Assembly (NCBI GenBank): GCA_023375675.1
Contig: JALQBC010000057.1
Span: forward strand, 62,001-126,000
Source of the DNA: Cytospora piceicola
Lineage: Eukaryota; Ascomycota; Sordariomycetes; Diaporthales; Cytosporaceae
Direction: 5' to 3'
DNA: 64,000 bases
Positions 39,241 through 49,851 of this stretch are shown piece by piece (position 1 is the stretch's first letter; each line of letters starts with the position of its first letter). A model generated the notes under the pieces. It saw only the letters and a program-made list of their open reading frames with translations, was not told the origin of the DNA and did no database searches. Position numbers and translations under genes: made by a program.

Positions 39241-40335
39241 TCTTAATACTTTATACCTGAAGATTAATATATATAGTATAAGTTTATATATATAAATAAA
39301 CTTTTAATTCGGTTTAACTTTAATATTTATTAAAGCGTTTAAATTTAATAATTAAAAGTATTAAAAATATAAGTTTAACTATTATAATAGTCTTTTATAT
39401 AAAAACTCGTATTACTTTACTTAGCTTAATATAATATATTATAAATAAACAATAGTTTTAACTACTTTAAGCTATAGCCTATTTAATAAGTTTCTTTTTA
39501 TAACTTACTATTTAATATTAATAACTCTTTTAATATATCTAGTTATCTTTAACGATTTATATATATATATATATATAGCGTAAATATTTCGATATTTATA
39601 CCTTTCTTTTTATATTATACTTAAAATAAAAGGGTTACTTAATTATTTAAATTAAATAGTATCTTTTCCTTATTTATAAATATCTTTTATATATATATAA
39701 GCTAAAGTATTATTTTATTTTTATTTTAAAGTTTATTTTAATATTTAAAATTGTAAATTTATATATATTTCTTTAATAATTAAAGTATTACCCTCTTTCT
39801 TTAAAAGTAACTAGGTAATTAAAAGGATTTAAATAGATTTTTTAAAAAGGCTATTTAGCTTTTTAATCTTTTTATCGCTTTAAAATAACTGCTATAGCTT
39901 TTTATAGCTATAGTTATTATATTTACTTATTTTTAATCTTTTAATCTTTATACTATATATATATATATTATTACTTTCTTTAAAGCCTTCTTTCTTATAA
40001 ATCCGGATTATAAATACTATAAGTTAATATTATTAAACTTAAAAAAGCGTTAATATAAAGGCTTAATTATCCTTTACTTTATCGCCTTTTTAAATATTAT
40101 TTTAGCTATATTACTTACTTTAAAGTAAAATTATAATATAAGGTTTAAAAAGAAAGTAAATAAGAAAAAAGTAGTTTATATTTAATAACTAAAAGTTAAT
40201 ATATTTCTTTAAGCTAATATATTATTAATAATAGCTTCTTTAAATTTAAGTTTTATTAAAAAGTATTATCTTAACTATAAACTTAATACTTAAACTCTTT
40301 TATTTTAGTTATTAAAATAATATTAATATAAAATT
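39241..40335. other. AT-rich RIP-degraded DNA, probably copia integrase on the minus strand
   Basis: Continues upstream (minus-strand sense) from the copia signature. Only weak similarity to integrase core spacing can be argued by eye. No plus-strand gene. Confidence 0.35.
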
Positions 40336-40904
40336 ATACCTTTTATTAAGAAGTTTAATGTTTATTTTATAAGGCAGGCAAGCATATAGATAATTATTAC
40401 CCTTAAGATTTATACTACCTGTTTTTAATTCTAATTAGCTTTAAATTATAATTATACTAATTTGCTATAGTACCTGTCTAAAGGATCTGATTAGCTGTTA
40501 AAAGCAGTGATTCTAGTTGTTCTGTAACTAAATGCACTAGTAATTATAAAGCCTTTAATGCCTGCCGGAAAGCTTACAGTTACTTTAAGGTCTTTAAATA
40601 CCTGCCAGAAGGCTTATAGTCACTTTAAGGCCTAGATAAGGTTAGACTTACAATAAAGCTTCGAACTAAGATGCACGCTCGAGGTTTAGTCCGATTAAAC
40701 AGTACTTACCTAAATCTAAATCCTTAGAACAAAGGCTATTAAACGGTATATTTAATCAAATCGTAGCCCTTAAGGTAGGCTTACTATTAAAGCTAATAGT
40801 TTTAAACCTGTAGGTTCTTAAGGTTCTTAACCCGAACCTTAGCTCTTCCTTCTATTCCTCTCTACCGAAGGCTTATATAAGCATTTAAATTCGAATTAAG
40901 TTAA

Positions 40905-40992
<88 letters not shown>
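40905..40992 (+). repeat. (TAAG)n microsatellite in R1
   Basis: About 22 perfect TAAG units, followed by degenerate TTAG/TAGC units to about 41120. The same motif expands to 2.2 kb in R4. Confidence 0.95.
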
Positions 40993-41133
40993 CTAGCTAG
41001 TAGGTTAGTTAATAACTTAGCTAGTAAGTTAGCTAAGAAGTTAGTTAGTAAGTTAGATAGTAAGTTAGTTAATAAAGTAGTTAGTAAAGTAGCTAGTATT
41101 TAAGTAAGTAAGTAAGTATATAAATAAATATTT

Positions 41134-41203
41134 CGCCGCTAAAGGCTGCGGAGGAGACGATAGAGGGCGTTACTCTATCGGATCTAGAGCAGCTTAAGCG
41201 GCG
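41134..41203. other. hairpin of R1 (central part deleted)
   Basis: Outer arms CGCCGCT.AAGGCTGC and the inverse around 41190-41203. Inner arms CGATAGAG and CTCTATCG. Compared with the R4 hairpin, about 11 bases of the inner left arm and loop are missing. Confidence 0.75.
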
Positions 41204-41350
41204 TATCTAGTTATTAAGTTTCCGATCCTTTTTAACGGAAGGCCTTCTCGGCAGGCGGTCTTACCGCCGTTCCCTAGTAAGATATAGTATATATAATTAA
41301 AGATAAAATCTTTTATTTTACGCTTATTTAGCTTTAAAAGTATTATTTTA

Positions 41351-41728
41351 GAAAACGGAGATTCGCACTGCTAGTACAGAGATTCGCACTGCTATAATGT
41401 ACAGTACCTAAATTAAAAGGCCCTGTCGCTACAGATTAATCTGATTAGCTAGATAAAAAAAGGTGCCTGCCCTGCAGACTACCTAGGTTTAATAGCAGCT
41501 AATTAAAGCGACTGTTTAAATTAATTAAAGCGATTAAATTAATCTAGTTAAAGCGATTAAATTAAATTAAATTAAAGCGATTAAATTAAACTGAATTAAA
41601 CTAATTAAATTAAAGTCGTTAAAGCGCTAGCTAATCAGATTAATCTGTAGCGATAAGGGCCTTTACTTAATATACAGTATAAGGCAGTAGTGCGAATCTC
41701 TATACTAGTAGTACGAATCTCTGTTCTT
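41351..41728. mobile_element. short inverted-repeat element, copy 6, 378 bp
   Basis: Starts GAAAACGGAGATTCGCACTG (RIP of GAGAACGG) and ends GAATCTCTGTTCTT. Doubled 21-bp module in both arms. Perfect 8-bp target duplication TTATTTTA (41343-41350, 41729-41736). Confidence 0.94.
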
Positions 41729-44471
41729 TTATTTTAATCTAACGTTTTCTTTTACTTTTTACTATTATTATTAAGCTATTAATTAAAACGTTTTTATATT
41801 AGTTTAATATATACGTCTTTTTATTAAATTAAATTTAAAAAGTAAATAATATTAATAGTTAAATACATATCGAAAATAAAAGATTATTATAAAAGATAAA
41901 AAGTAATAAAAATAAATATTAATACTTAAAATAATTTAACTTTATTAAAAAAAGATATAATTATTAAACTAATATTTATCGAGTTTATTAAACAAATTAT
42001 TTACTTTAAAAACTATAATATTTATATCTTTTAACTAAATTTCTTTTACTTTATTTTATACTTTAAAGGTCTTCTTTATATATTGCTTAATCTTAGCTAT
42101 TATCTTTTTATATTAAGACTTTATTATACTTTCTTTAAATTTACTAATATACTTTTTATTAACGTATTTCTTAGTTACGTTTTTACTTATTACTATTATT
42201 TAAACTACTATATACTTAGTATATTTCTATATATATTTAAAGCCTTTTTTATAATATATTATCTTTTTAATAGCTAAATACTTTTATTATTTTTATTTTT
42301 TTATCGTTTTTATTACTTTTTATAATATTAAAAACCTTAAGCTTTAACTTAGTTTTTATAACTAACTTAATTTTATAAAAAGAATTTAAAGTACTACTTT
42401 TAAAAACTATCTTTATAATATATATATATATATATATATTATATCTAATTATTTAAAGCTTTAAGAGTTTATAGCTTTATAAGATTTAATATATTTTAAG
42501 TCTTTTTTAATAATTTAGCTGTGTTTTATTTACTATATTAAGTAATTAGGTTTATATTACTTAAAGCTTTTTATATTATAGCTTAATAGTTTTTTTAAGC
42601 TTTAAGTTATTATTATAACGATATTTATTTAAATACTATTTTAAATATTTAAAGTTTTTCTTTAACTATTAATATTAACTTTATAGCTTAGTATTATTAA
42701 GTAAAGTAAATAGTCTTTTATATATAGTTTAAGATAAATTTAATAGCTAAGTCTTTTTATTTTTATATTTATAATATATACTTATAGTTATCTTTATAAT
42801 TATTATACTTAATTCTTTAATTAACATTTAAAACTTTAAACTTATTTTTATTAGCTTTACTTTTATTTAAGTAGTATATTTCTGTTACTTTAAATAAAAA
42901 GTATAAGCGTTTAGTTAAATTTAAATATCGTTTAAATTAATATATATCTTTATTTAATACTTTTAAGCTATCTTTAAGATTTTATAACTTTATACTAACT
43001 AGTTATTTAAGCTATTAAGCTGTGTTACTAAGTTAAAGACAGCTATAATACTTACTTTAAACGTTATTATTATAATAGATATTATAAAGGATTCCTTTAA
43101 GCCGTAATAGTTAAAGTTTAAAAGCTTTTATTTTAAAATTAAAAGCTTTTAAGGCTTATTTAATTAGCTTAAAAAAGAGTAAAATAGCTATAAAACCTTC
43201 CCTTCTGTTTAATATATATAAACTAGGCTTATAACTATTATAAACAAGCCTTCTTTATATTAATTAGATTAATTGTTTAGTTATTTAGTTTTAAACTTTT
43301 TAGTAAGTTATTAAAATTTCAGGCTTTCTACTTAAACTCTATTAGTAAAGGTTATATAACTAACTATATTTAGCACCGAAATAGCTATTTCCGGTAACCT
43401 TTAATAGAAATAAACGGAATCTTTATAAAAGAGCTTTAACTAACTAAATTAACTTATTAAAGTTAAGGCTATAAAGAAAAGCAGCTTAAAAAACTTATAA
43501 CTTAACCTTTAAATCTTATATTAAATCTTAAAAAACTTAATAAAAAGATTATTAAGCTATATTAAAGAAATAAATATATAAAGTACTTATTATTATTACT
43601 TATATAGTTTTTATAACTACTTTTTAATTATTTATTTTAATATTATTTTTATAATAAGTTTTACTAGTTTTAAATTATTATAATAAATAAGTATAAAGTA
43701 TTTACTTAAAAAACTATATATATATTTTAATAATAATAATAACTTTATTAATTATAATAAGTAATTTTATAAAACTTATATTATAGTTATTATATATTAA
43801 TAACTTTAATTTAATATTATTTTAATATATATTATTAAATAATACTTTAATATTATATTATTATAATATTTAACTTTAACGTTATTAAAGCTGTTTTTAA
43901 AATATAATAGTAAATATAAATACTATATAAATAATAAAGTACATTTTAATAAAATACTATTAATAATTAATAAAGGTTTATTAACTAACTTAAAGCTAAA
44001 TATATAATAAAGATTTAAAAAAACTTATAAATATTAATTATAAGAAAAAGTAGTTTAAAAGTAAGTTAAATAAGCTTAAGCCTTTTAATAAATCTAAAAG
44101 TTTATTTTTAAAATATTTTATTATAATACGCTACTACTTTTAATACTATAAAAAAGAGTCTTATAAAGAAAATAATAAAACTATTTTATAATTAAATAAC
44201 TTAATAAAATAGCTTTTAAATAGTATAAACTAACTATATATAATTACTTAAAATATATATTAAATAAAAAAGATATTAATACTAATAAAGGTTATATAAA
44301 GTTTAAATACTTTAATAGATTATTTAAAAAAGCTTTTAAAAAACTTAAAAGAAAACGAATAAGTAAGATATAATTAAATTAATTACTTTTAATATACTTC
44401 TAATTTAAAATACCTTACAGAAATCCGATATATTATTATAATATTAAAATAGCTAGATACTATTTTAATTA
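41729..44471. other. AT-rich RIP-degraded DNA, unassigned
   Basis: About 2.7 kb with no gene. The longest frames begin with TTG and encode Tyr/Phe/Leu-only peptides, typical of RIP-made AT DNA. A stretch near 43.2-43.6 kb shares words with 31.0 kb and with the element A/C LTRs (for example TTAGTTATTTAGTTTTAAAC), hinting at further old repeat copies. Confidence 0.5.
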
Positions 44472-45520
44472 ATACCTTTTATTAAAAAGGTTAATGTTTA
44501 TTTTTTAAGTTAAGCAAGTATATATAAATTATTACCTTTAAGATTTATACTACTTATTTTTAATTTTAATTAGCTTTGAATTATAATTATACTAATTCGC
44601 TATAGCACCTGTTTAAAGAATTTAATTAGCTGTTAAAAGCAGTAATTCTAGTTATTTAAAAGCTAAATACACTAGAGATTATAAGGCCTTTTAATGCTTA
44701 CCGGAAGGCTTATAGTTACTTTAAGGCTTATAATAAGGCCGGGCGCTTATAAAAGACCTTAAGACCTTAGATTCGAACTAAGATGCACGCTTAAGTTATA
44801 ATCCGATAAAGTCGAACTTACTTAAATCTAAATATTTAGAAAAAAGGCTATTAAATAGTATATTAAATTAGACCGTAGCCTTTAAAATAGGCTTAGTATT
44901 AAAAGTAACAGTTTTAATTCTTTACGTTTTTAAAATTCTTAAGCTAAACTGTAGCCTTTCCTTTCCTTACTTTCTACTAAAGGCTTATATAAGCCTTTAA
45001 ATTCGAATTAAGTAAATAAATAAATAAGTAAGTAAATAAAGAAATAAGTAAGTAAATAAATAGATAAGTAAGTAAATAACTAAATAAGTAAGTAAATAAG
45101 TAAGTAAGTAGTTAAATAGGAAGGTAAGTAGGTTAGCTAATAGATTAGCTAGTAAGTTAGCTAGTAAGTTAGCTATTAAAGTAGTTAGTAAGTTAGTTAT
45201 TTAGTAATTAGTAAGTAAGTAAGTTAGTAAATAAGTAAGTAAATAAGTAAAGTAGGTAATTAAGTTAACTAGTAAATAGCTAAGTTAAAAATAAGTAAGT
45301 TACTAAATAGGTAAATATATACATTAAATAATAATTCAGTTAGTTAGTTAATTTATTTTGCGGCTTAAGGCTATAGAGAATATAATAAAGTAACGCCCTT
45401 TAAGCGTTAGTTTATTATATCCTCTGCAGCTTTAAGCGGCGTATCTACCTAAGTAGCTATTAAGATTCCGATTATTCTTAATAGAAGGCTTTCTTAGCAA
45501 GCGGTCGTACCGCCGTTCCC
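44472..45520 (+). repeat. R repeat, copy R2
   Basis: A 1.05-kb copy in the same orientation as R1, starting ATACCTTTTATTAAAAAGG and ending CCGCCGTTCCC. The body is more RIP-degraded than R3/R4. It has a degenerate TAAG/TAAATAAG tract (about 45010-45330) and the long hairpin (45361-45441). It lies head-to-head with R3. Confidence 0.8.
45361..45441. other. hairpin of R2 (both arms co-mutated)
   Basis: Outer arms CGGCTTAAGGCT and AGCTTTAAGCGGC. Inner arms TATAATAAAGTAACGC and GCGTTAGTTTATTATA still pair almost fully, although both differ from the R4 arms by C/T and G/A changes at matching positions. Confidence 0.8.
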
Positions 45521-46200
45521 TTGTTACTCTTAACTTAGCTACTTACTAGTTAACGTACTTAATAGCTAACTTACTTAATTACCTAGCTACTTACTTATTT
45601 AATAGCTAAAGTATTTATTAGCTAACTTACTTAGCTATTTATATACCTATTTACTTATATAATTAGTTTGAATTTAAAGGCTTATATAAGCCTTTAGTAA
45701 AAAGTAAAAGAAGGAAGGGCTATAGTTTAAGTTAAGAATTTTAAAAACGTAAAGAATTAAAGCTATTAACTTTAATATTAAGCCTACTTTAAAGGCTATT
45801 AATTAATTAAATATACCGTTTAATAGCCTTTGTTTAACGTTTCAGATTTAAGTTAGTTCTTTTTAATTAGATTAAAACTCGAGTATATATCTTAGTTCGA
45901 ACTTAAGGTCTACTATAGACGGCCTTATTATAGGCCTTATCGTAGGCCTTAAAGTCACTATAAGCCTTCCGGCAGGCATTAAAGGCCTTATAATCTTTAG
46001 TTCTCTTAACCTTTTAACGGCTAAAAACACTGCTTTTAATAGATAATTAAATACTTTAGACAGGTGCTATAGCGAATTAGTATAATTATAATTTAGAGCT
46101 AAACAGAATTAAAAACAGGTAGTATAAACCTTGAGGGTAATAATTTCTGTGTGCTCGCCTGCCTTGTAAAACAAACATTAACCTTCTTAATGGAAGGCAT
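45521..46200 (-). repeat. R repeat, copy R3 (hairpin end missing)
   Basis: Inverted relative to R2. Its outer end is at 46200 (GGAAGGCAT, the inverse of ATGCCTTCC). The body (45665-46200) is well preserved toward 46200. The tetranucleotide tract (45530-45660) runs directly into the end of R2 with no hairpin of its own. RIP damage falls off toward the right end, which is the border of the AT-rich block. Confidence 0.75.
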
Positions 46201-46684
46201 TAGAGTCCGTCGTATAGAAGCATAAGGTGTCCACCCTGGACAGGGTGATAAAGGAGAGTGCGATCCGTACAAGGACGATATTGTCTTTTCGTCGGCATGC
46301 CGCAGAATCATGGACCCGGTAAGTCTGGTGGTGGCCTCCACGTCTGCCTCAGCACGGCAGAGCACGGCAGCTATCGCGGGTATATTGGTCGGGCCTATTA
46401 TGTCGTTACTCCTGGGTGCATGGTGCATCCGTCCTTATTCGATGCCAATAGAGGAAGAAGCGTGCAGCATTCGGCACTGTAAAGGGCTATGTTCGACCAG
46501 TCGCCGGACCAGTTCAGTGCGCACCGCCATCACCCTGGATCCTACCGACTAACATACACCTCAACCCTTTACCATGCTCTCGCCGCCCTTATAGTATTAC
46601 AATCACCACTAGCTCACCTCTCCACAAATATGAAGTAGCCATAGAAGGACAGTCACCACCTTTTTTATTCCAATCACATCACTG
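46201..46684. other. normal-GC island between R3 and R4
   Basis: A 484-bp patch of about 50% GC between two R copies in the same orientation. It holds overlapping small frames, including an ATG-started 80-codon frame at 46310-46552 that begins MDPVSLVVAS and contains a consensus-like GTAAGT just after the start. Such an opening resembles N-termini of some fungal NACHT/ankyrin-type proteins, but the match is too short to call. No other support for a gene. Confidence 0.4.
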
Positions 46685-46771
46685 GGGAACGGCGGTAGGA
46701 CCGCCTGCCGAGAAGGCCTTCCGTTAAGAAGGATCGGAAACTTAATAGCTAGTTAGTTAGATAGTTAAATA

Positions 46772-46853
46772 CGCCGCTTAAGCTGCTCCGGATCCGATAG
46801 AGTAACGCCCTTCGGGCGTTACTCTATCGTCTCCTCCGCAGCCTTAAGCGGCG
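46772..46853. other. long GC-rich hairpin of R4
   Basis: Outer stem CGCCGCTTAAG (46772-46782) with CTTAAGCGGCG (46843-46853), extended by CTGC/GCAG. An internal loop follows, then a perfect 16-bp inner stem CGATAGAGTAACGCCC (46795-46810) with its inverse (46814-46829) around a 3-base loop. This is the intact reference for the hairpins in R1 and R2. Confidence 0.92.
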
Positions 46854-46856
46854 AAA

Positions 46857-46917
46857 TATTTATTTATTTACTTTATAATTAACTATTTCTTAGCTAATTT
46901 ATATATTTACTTACTTA

Positions 46918-46949
<32 letters not shown>

Positions 46950-47768
46950 TTAACTTACTTACTTAATAACTAAGTAACTAACTTATTAACTACCTTTATA
47001 GCTAACTTATTAGCTAACTTACTAGCTAACGTATTAGCTAACTTATTAGCTAACTTACTAGCTAACTTACTTACTTACTTACTTACCTACTTACTTACTT
47101 ATCTACTTACTTACTTATTTACTTACGTAATAGCTAATTTACTTGCTAGTTAACTTACTAGCTAACTAACTTACTTACTTACTTACTATTTAACTTACTT
47201 ACTTCTTTACTTACTTACTTACAGGTTTACTTATTTACTTATATATTTACTTACTTAATAGCTAACTTACTTACTAATTTACTTACTTACTTACCTATAT
47301 ACTTACTTATTTATATACTTATTAGCTAATAGACTTACTAGCTAATCTACTTACTAACTAATATACTAGCTAACTTACTAGCTAATCTACTTATTAACCT
47401 ACTTACTTACTTATTTACTTACTTAATAGTTAATTTACTTACTAGCTAATTTACTAGCAACCTTACTTACCTACTTATTTACCTACCTACCTACCTACTT
47501 ACTTACCTACTTACTTACTTACTTACTTATTTACTTACTTAATAATAAGTTTACTTACTAAGTAACTTACTAGCTAACTTACTAACTAACTTACTAACTA
47601 ACTTACCTATTTACTTACCTACTTACTTACTTATTTACTTACTTAATAGCTAATTTACTTACTAGCTAATTTACTAATAAACTTACTTACTTACTTACTA
47701 ACTTACTTAATTACTTAATAATTAACTAGCTAACTTACTAGCTACTTTACTAGCTAACCTACTAACTA

Positions 47769-47801
<33 letters not shown>

Positions 47802-48998
47802 TTTATTTATTTATTTAGTAGCTTAATTATTAACTAACTAAGTTACTTATTTACTTACTTATTTATTTACTTATTAAGTAATTTACTTTTTAAATTTAAT
47901 AGCTATTTTATATACTTATTTATATACTTACTTATTATCTAGCGTATTTACTAATAAACTTATTAACTGGCTTACTAACTTACTTTACTTATTTATTTAT
48001 TTATTAGCTTATTTATTAACTAAGTAACTTATTTATTAACTTATTTATTTACTTACTTACTTTTAATTTAACTACTCTCTAATTTAGTTACTTACTTACT
48101 AACTAGCTTACTTAGTTACTTACTTACTTACTTAAAAATTAAATAACTAAACTATTAGCTACTTTACTAACTAGATTACTAACTACTATACTAACTACTT
48201 TACTAGCTAATTTACTACCTAAATTACTAGCTAACTTACTAGCTAACTTACTTACCTACTTACCTACTTACCTACTTACCTACTTACCTACTTACCTACT
48301 TACCTACTTACCTACTTACTTACTTACCTACTTACCTACTTACCTACTTACCTACTTACCTACTTACCTACTTACTTACTTACTTAATAGCTAACTTACT
48401 AGCTAGCTTATATACTTACTTACTTACTTAATAGCTAATTTACTTATTAAGTAATTTACTTACTAGCTAATTTACTTACTAGCTAATTTACTTATTAGCT
48501 AACTTATTAGCTAACTTAGTAGCTAAATTACTAACTAACTTACTAGCTAACTTACTAGCTAACCTACTAGCTAACTTACTAACTAACTTATTAACTAACT
48601 TATTTACTTACCTACTTACCTACTTACCTACTTACTTACTTACTTAATAGCTAACTTACTAGCTAGCTTATATACTTACTTACTTACTTAATAGCTAATT
48701 TACTTATTAAGTAATTTACTTACTAGCTAATTTACTTATTAGCTAACTTATTAGCTAACTTAGTAGCTAAATTACTAACTAACTTACTAGCTAACTTACT
48801 AGCTAACCTACTAGCTAACTTACTAACTAACTTATTAACTAACTTATTTACTTACTTACTTACTTACTTAATAGCTAAGTTACTAAATAGCTTATATACT
48901 TATTTACCTATTTACTTACTTATTTACTTACTTACTAGCTAATTTACTAGCTAACGTACTAGTTAACTTACTAGCTAATTTACTTACTTACCTACCTA

Positions 48999-49060
<62 letters not shown>

Positions 49061-49070
49061 AACTAACTTA
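46857..49070. repeat. 2.2-kb degenerate TTAC tetranucleotide satellite
   Basis: Runs of TTAC, CTAC, TTAT and TAGCTAAC units. Higher-order structure is visible: a block starting TACTTAATAGCTAACTTACT at 48381 recurs at 48641 (260 bp later) and, in altered form, near 48860. A (CTTACCTA)n stretch lies at about 48244-48370 and a pure (TTAC)n run at about 49000-49060. Confidence 0.93.
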
Positions 49071-49130
49071 ATTCGAATCTAAAGGCTTATATAAGCCTTC
49101 GGTAAAGAAAAAGGAAGGGAAAGTCTAGGG

Positions 49131-49568
49131 TTCGGGTTAAGAACCTTAAGAACTTAGAGAACTAAAACTATTAGCTTTAATAGTAAGCTTACCTTAAGGG
49201 CTACGATTTGATTAAATTTACCGTTTAATAGCCCTTTCTCTACAGATTTAGATTTAGGTAACTGCTTTTTAATCGGATTAAAACTCAGGCGTGCATCTTA
49301 GTTCGAACTTAAGGTCTTCGGTAGAGAGGAAGGGAAGGAAAGGCTAGGGTTCGGGTTAAGAACCTTAAGAACCTAGAGAATTAGAACTATTAGCTTTAAT
49401 ACTAAGCCCACCTTAAGGGCTACGATTTAATTAAATATACCGTTTAATAGCCCTTTTTCTATAGATTCAGATTTAGGTAAGTAGGTCTTAATCGGATTAA
49501 AACTCGAGCGTGCATCTTAGTTCGAACCTAAGGTCTACGGTGAAAGGCCTTATCGTAAGCCTTATTAT
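49131..49568. repeat. 219-bp tandem duplication in the R4 body
   Basis: The segment from GGTTCGGGTTAAGAACCTTA-like sequence at 49131 recurs from 49350 with few differences. The unit is single in R1, R2 and R3, so the duplication is specific to R4. Confidence 0.85.
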
Positions 49569-49604
49569 AGGCCTTATCGTAGGCCTTATCGTAGGCCTTA
49601 AAAT
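49545..49604. repeat. 12-bp tandem repeat GCCTTATCGTAG
   Basis: Four to five copies of GCCTTATCGTAG with one GCCTTATTATAG variant. R3 has a similar three-copy version near 45921-45955. Confidence 0.85.
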
Positions 49605-49851
49605 GACTGTAAGTCTTCCGGCAGGCATTAAAGGCCTTACAGTTTCTAGTTCTCTTAGCCGTTCGACGGCTAAAAACACTGCTTTCAGTATCCAATCAAA
49701 TCCGAGAAACGGGTGCTGCAGCGAATCAGCATGATTGTAATTCAGAGCCAATCAGAATCAAAAACAGGTGGCACACATCTCAAAGGCAACAATTTTCTAT
49801 TGTGCTCGCCCGCCTTGTAAAACAAACATCAACCTTCCTAACGGAAGGCAT

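Larger units (their letters stand above)
40336..41274 (+). repeat. R repeat, copy R1
   Basis: A 0.94-kb copy of an unrecognised element. Its left end aligns with R2 and the inverse of R3/R4 (consensus ATGCCTTCCRTTAAGAAGG). Its right end is a small hairpin followed by GTTCCC. Inside, in order: a conserved roughly 500-bp body, a (TAAG)n tract (40905-40992), a TAGCTAG-type degenerate tract and the long hairpin (41134-41203). No coding frame and no terminal inverted repeats. Confidence 0.8.
46685..49851 (-). repeat. R repeat, copy R4 (expanded, 3.17 kb)
   Basis: The longest R copy, ends at 49851 (GGAAGGCAT) and 46685 (GGGAACGG). From its left end: a small GGCGGTaGGACCGCC hairpin (about 46690-46705), the long hairpin (46772-46853), a 2.2-kb TTAC-type tract (about 46857-49070), a body with a 219-bp tandem duplication (copies starting about 49131 and 49350) and a 12-bp repeat array (49545-49604). 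The last 300 bp retain CpA sites, so RIP stopped here. No coding potential. Confidence 0.82.

Noticed and set aside
42083..42277. Open frame of 64 codons in the AT-rich block
   Set aside because: Starts at TTG, and the product is almost only Tyr, Phe, Leu, Ile and Asn. Typical of RIP-made AT-rich DNA, no motif.
46857..49070. TTAC tract as a telomere
   Set aside because: The units are TTAC/CTAC/TTAT with TAGC variants rather than TTAGGG, and the tract is internal, inside a dispersed repeat copy.
40336..49851. R repeats as LTRs of one large retroelement
   Set aside because: Copies occur in both orientations with different lengths, and no TG...CA ends, polypurine tract or coding interior lie between any pair.
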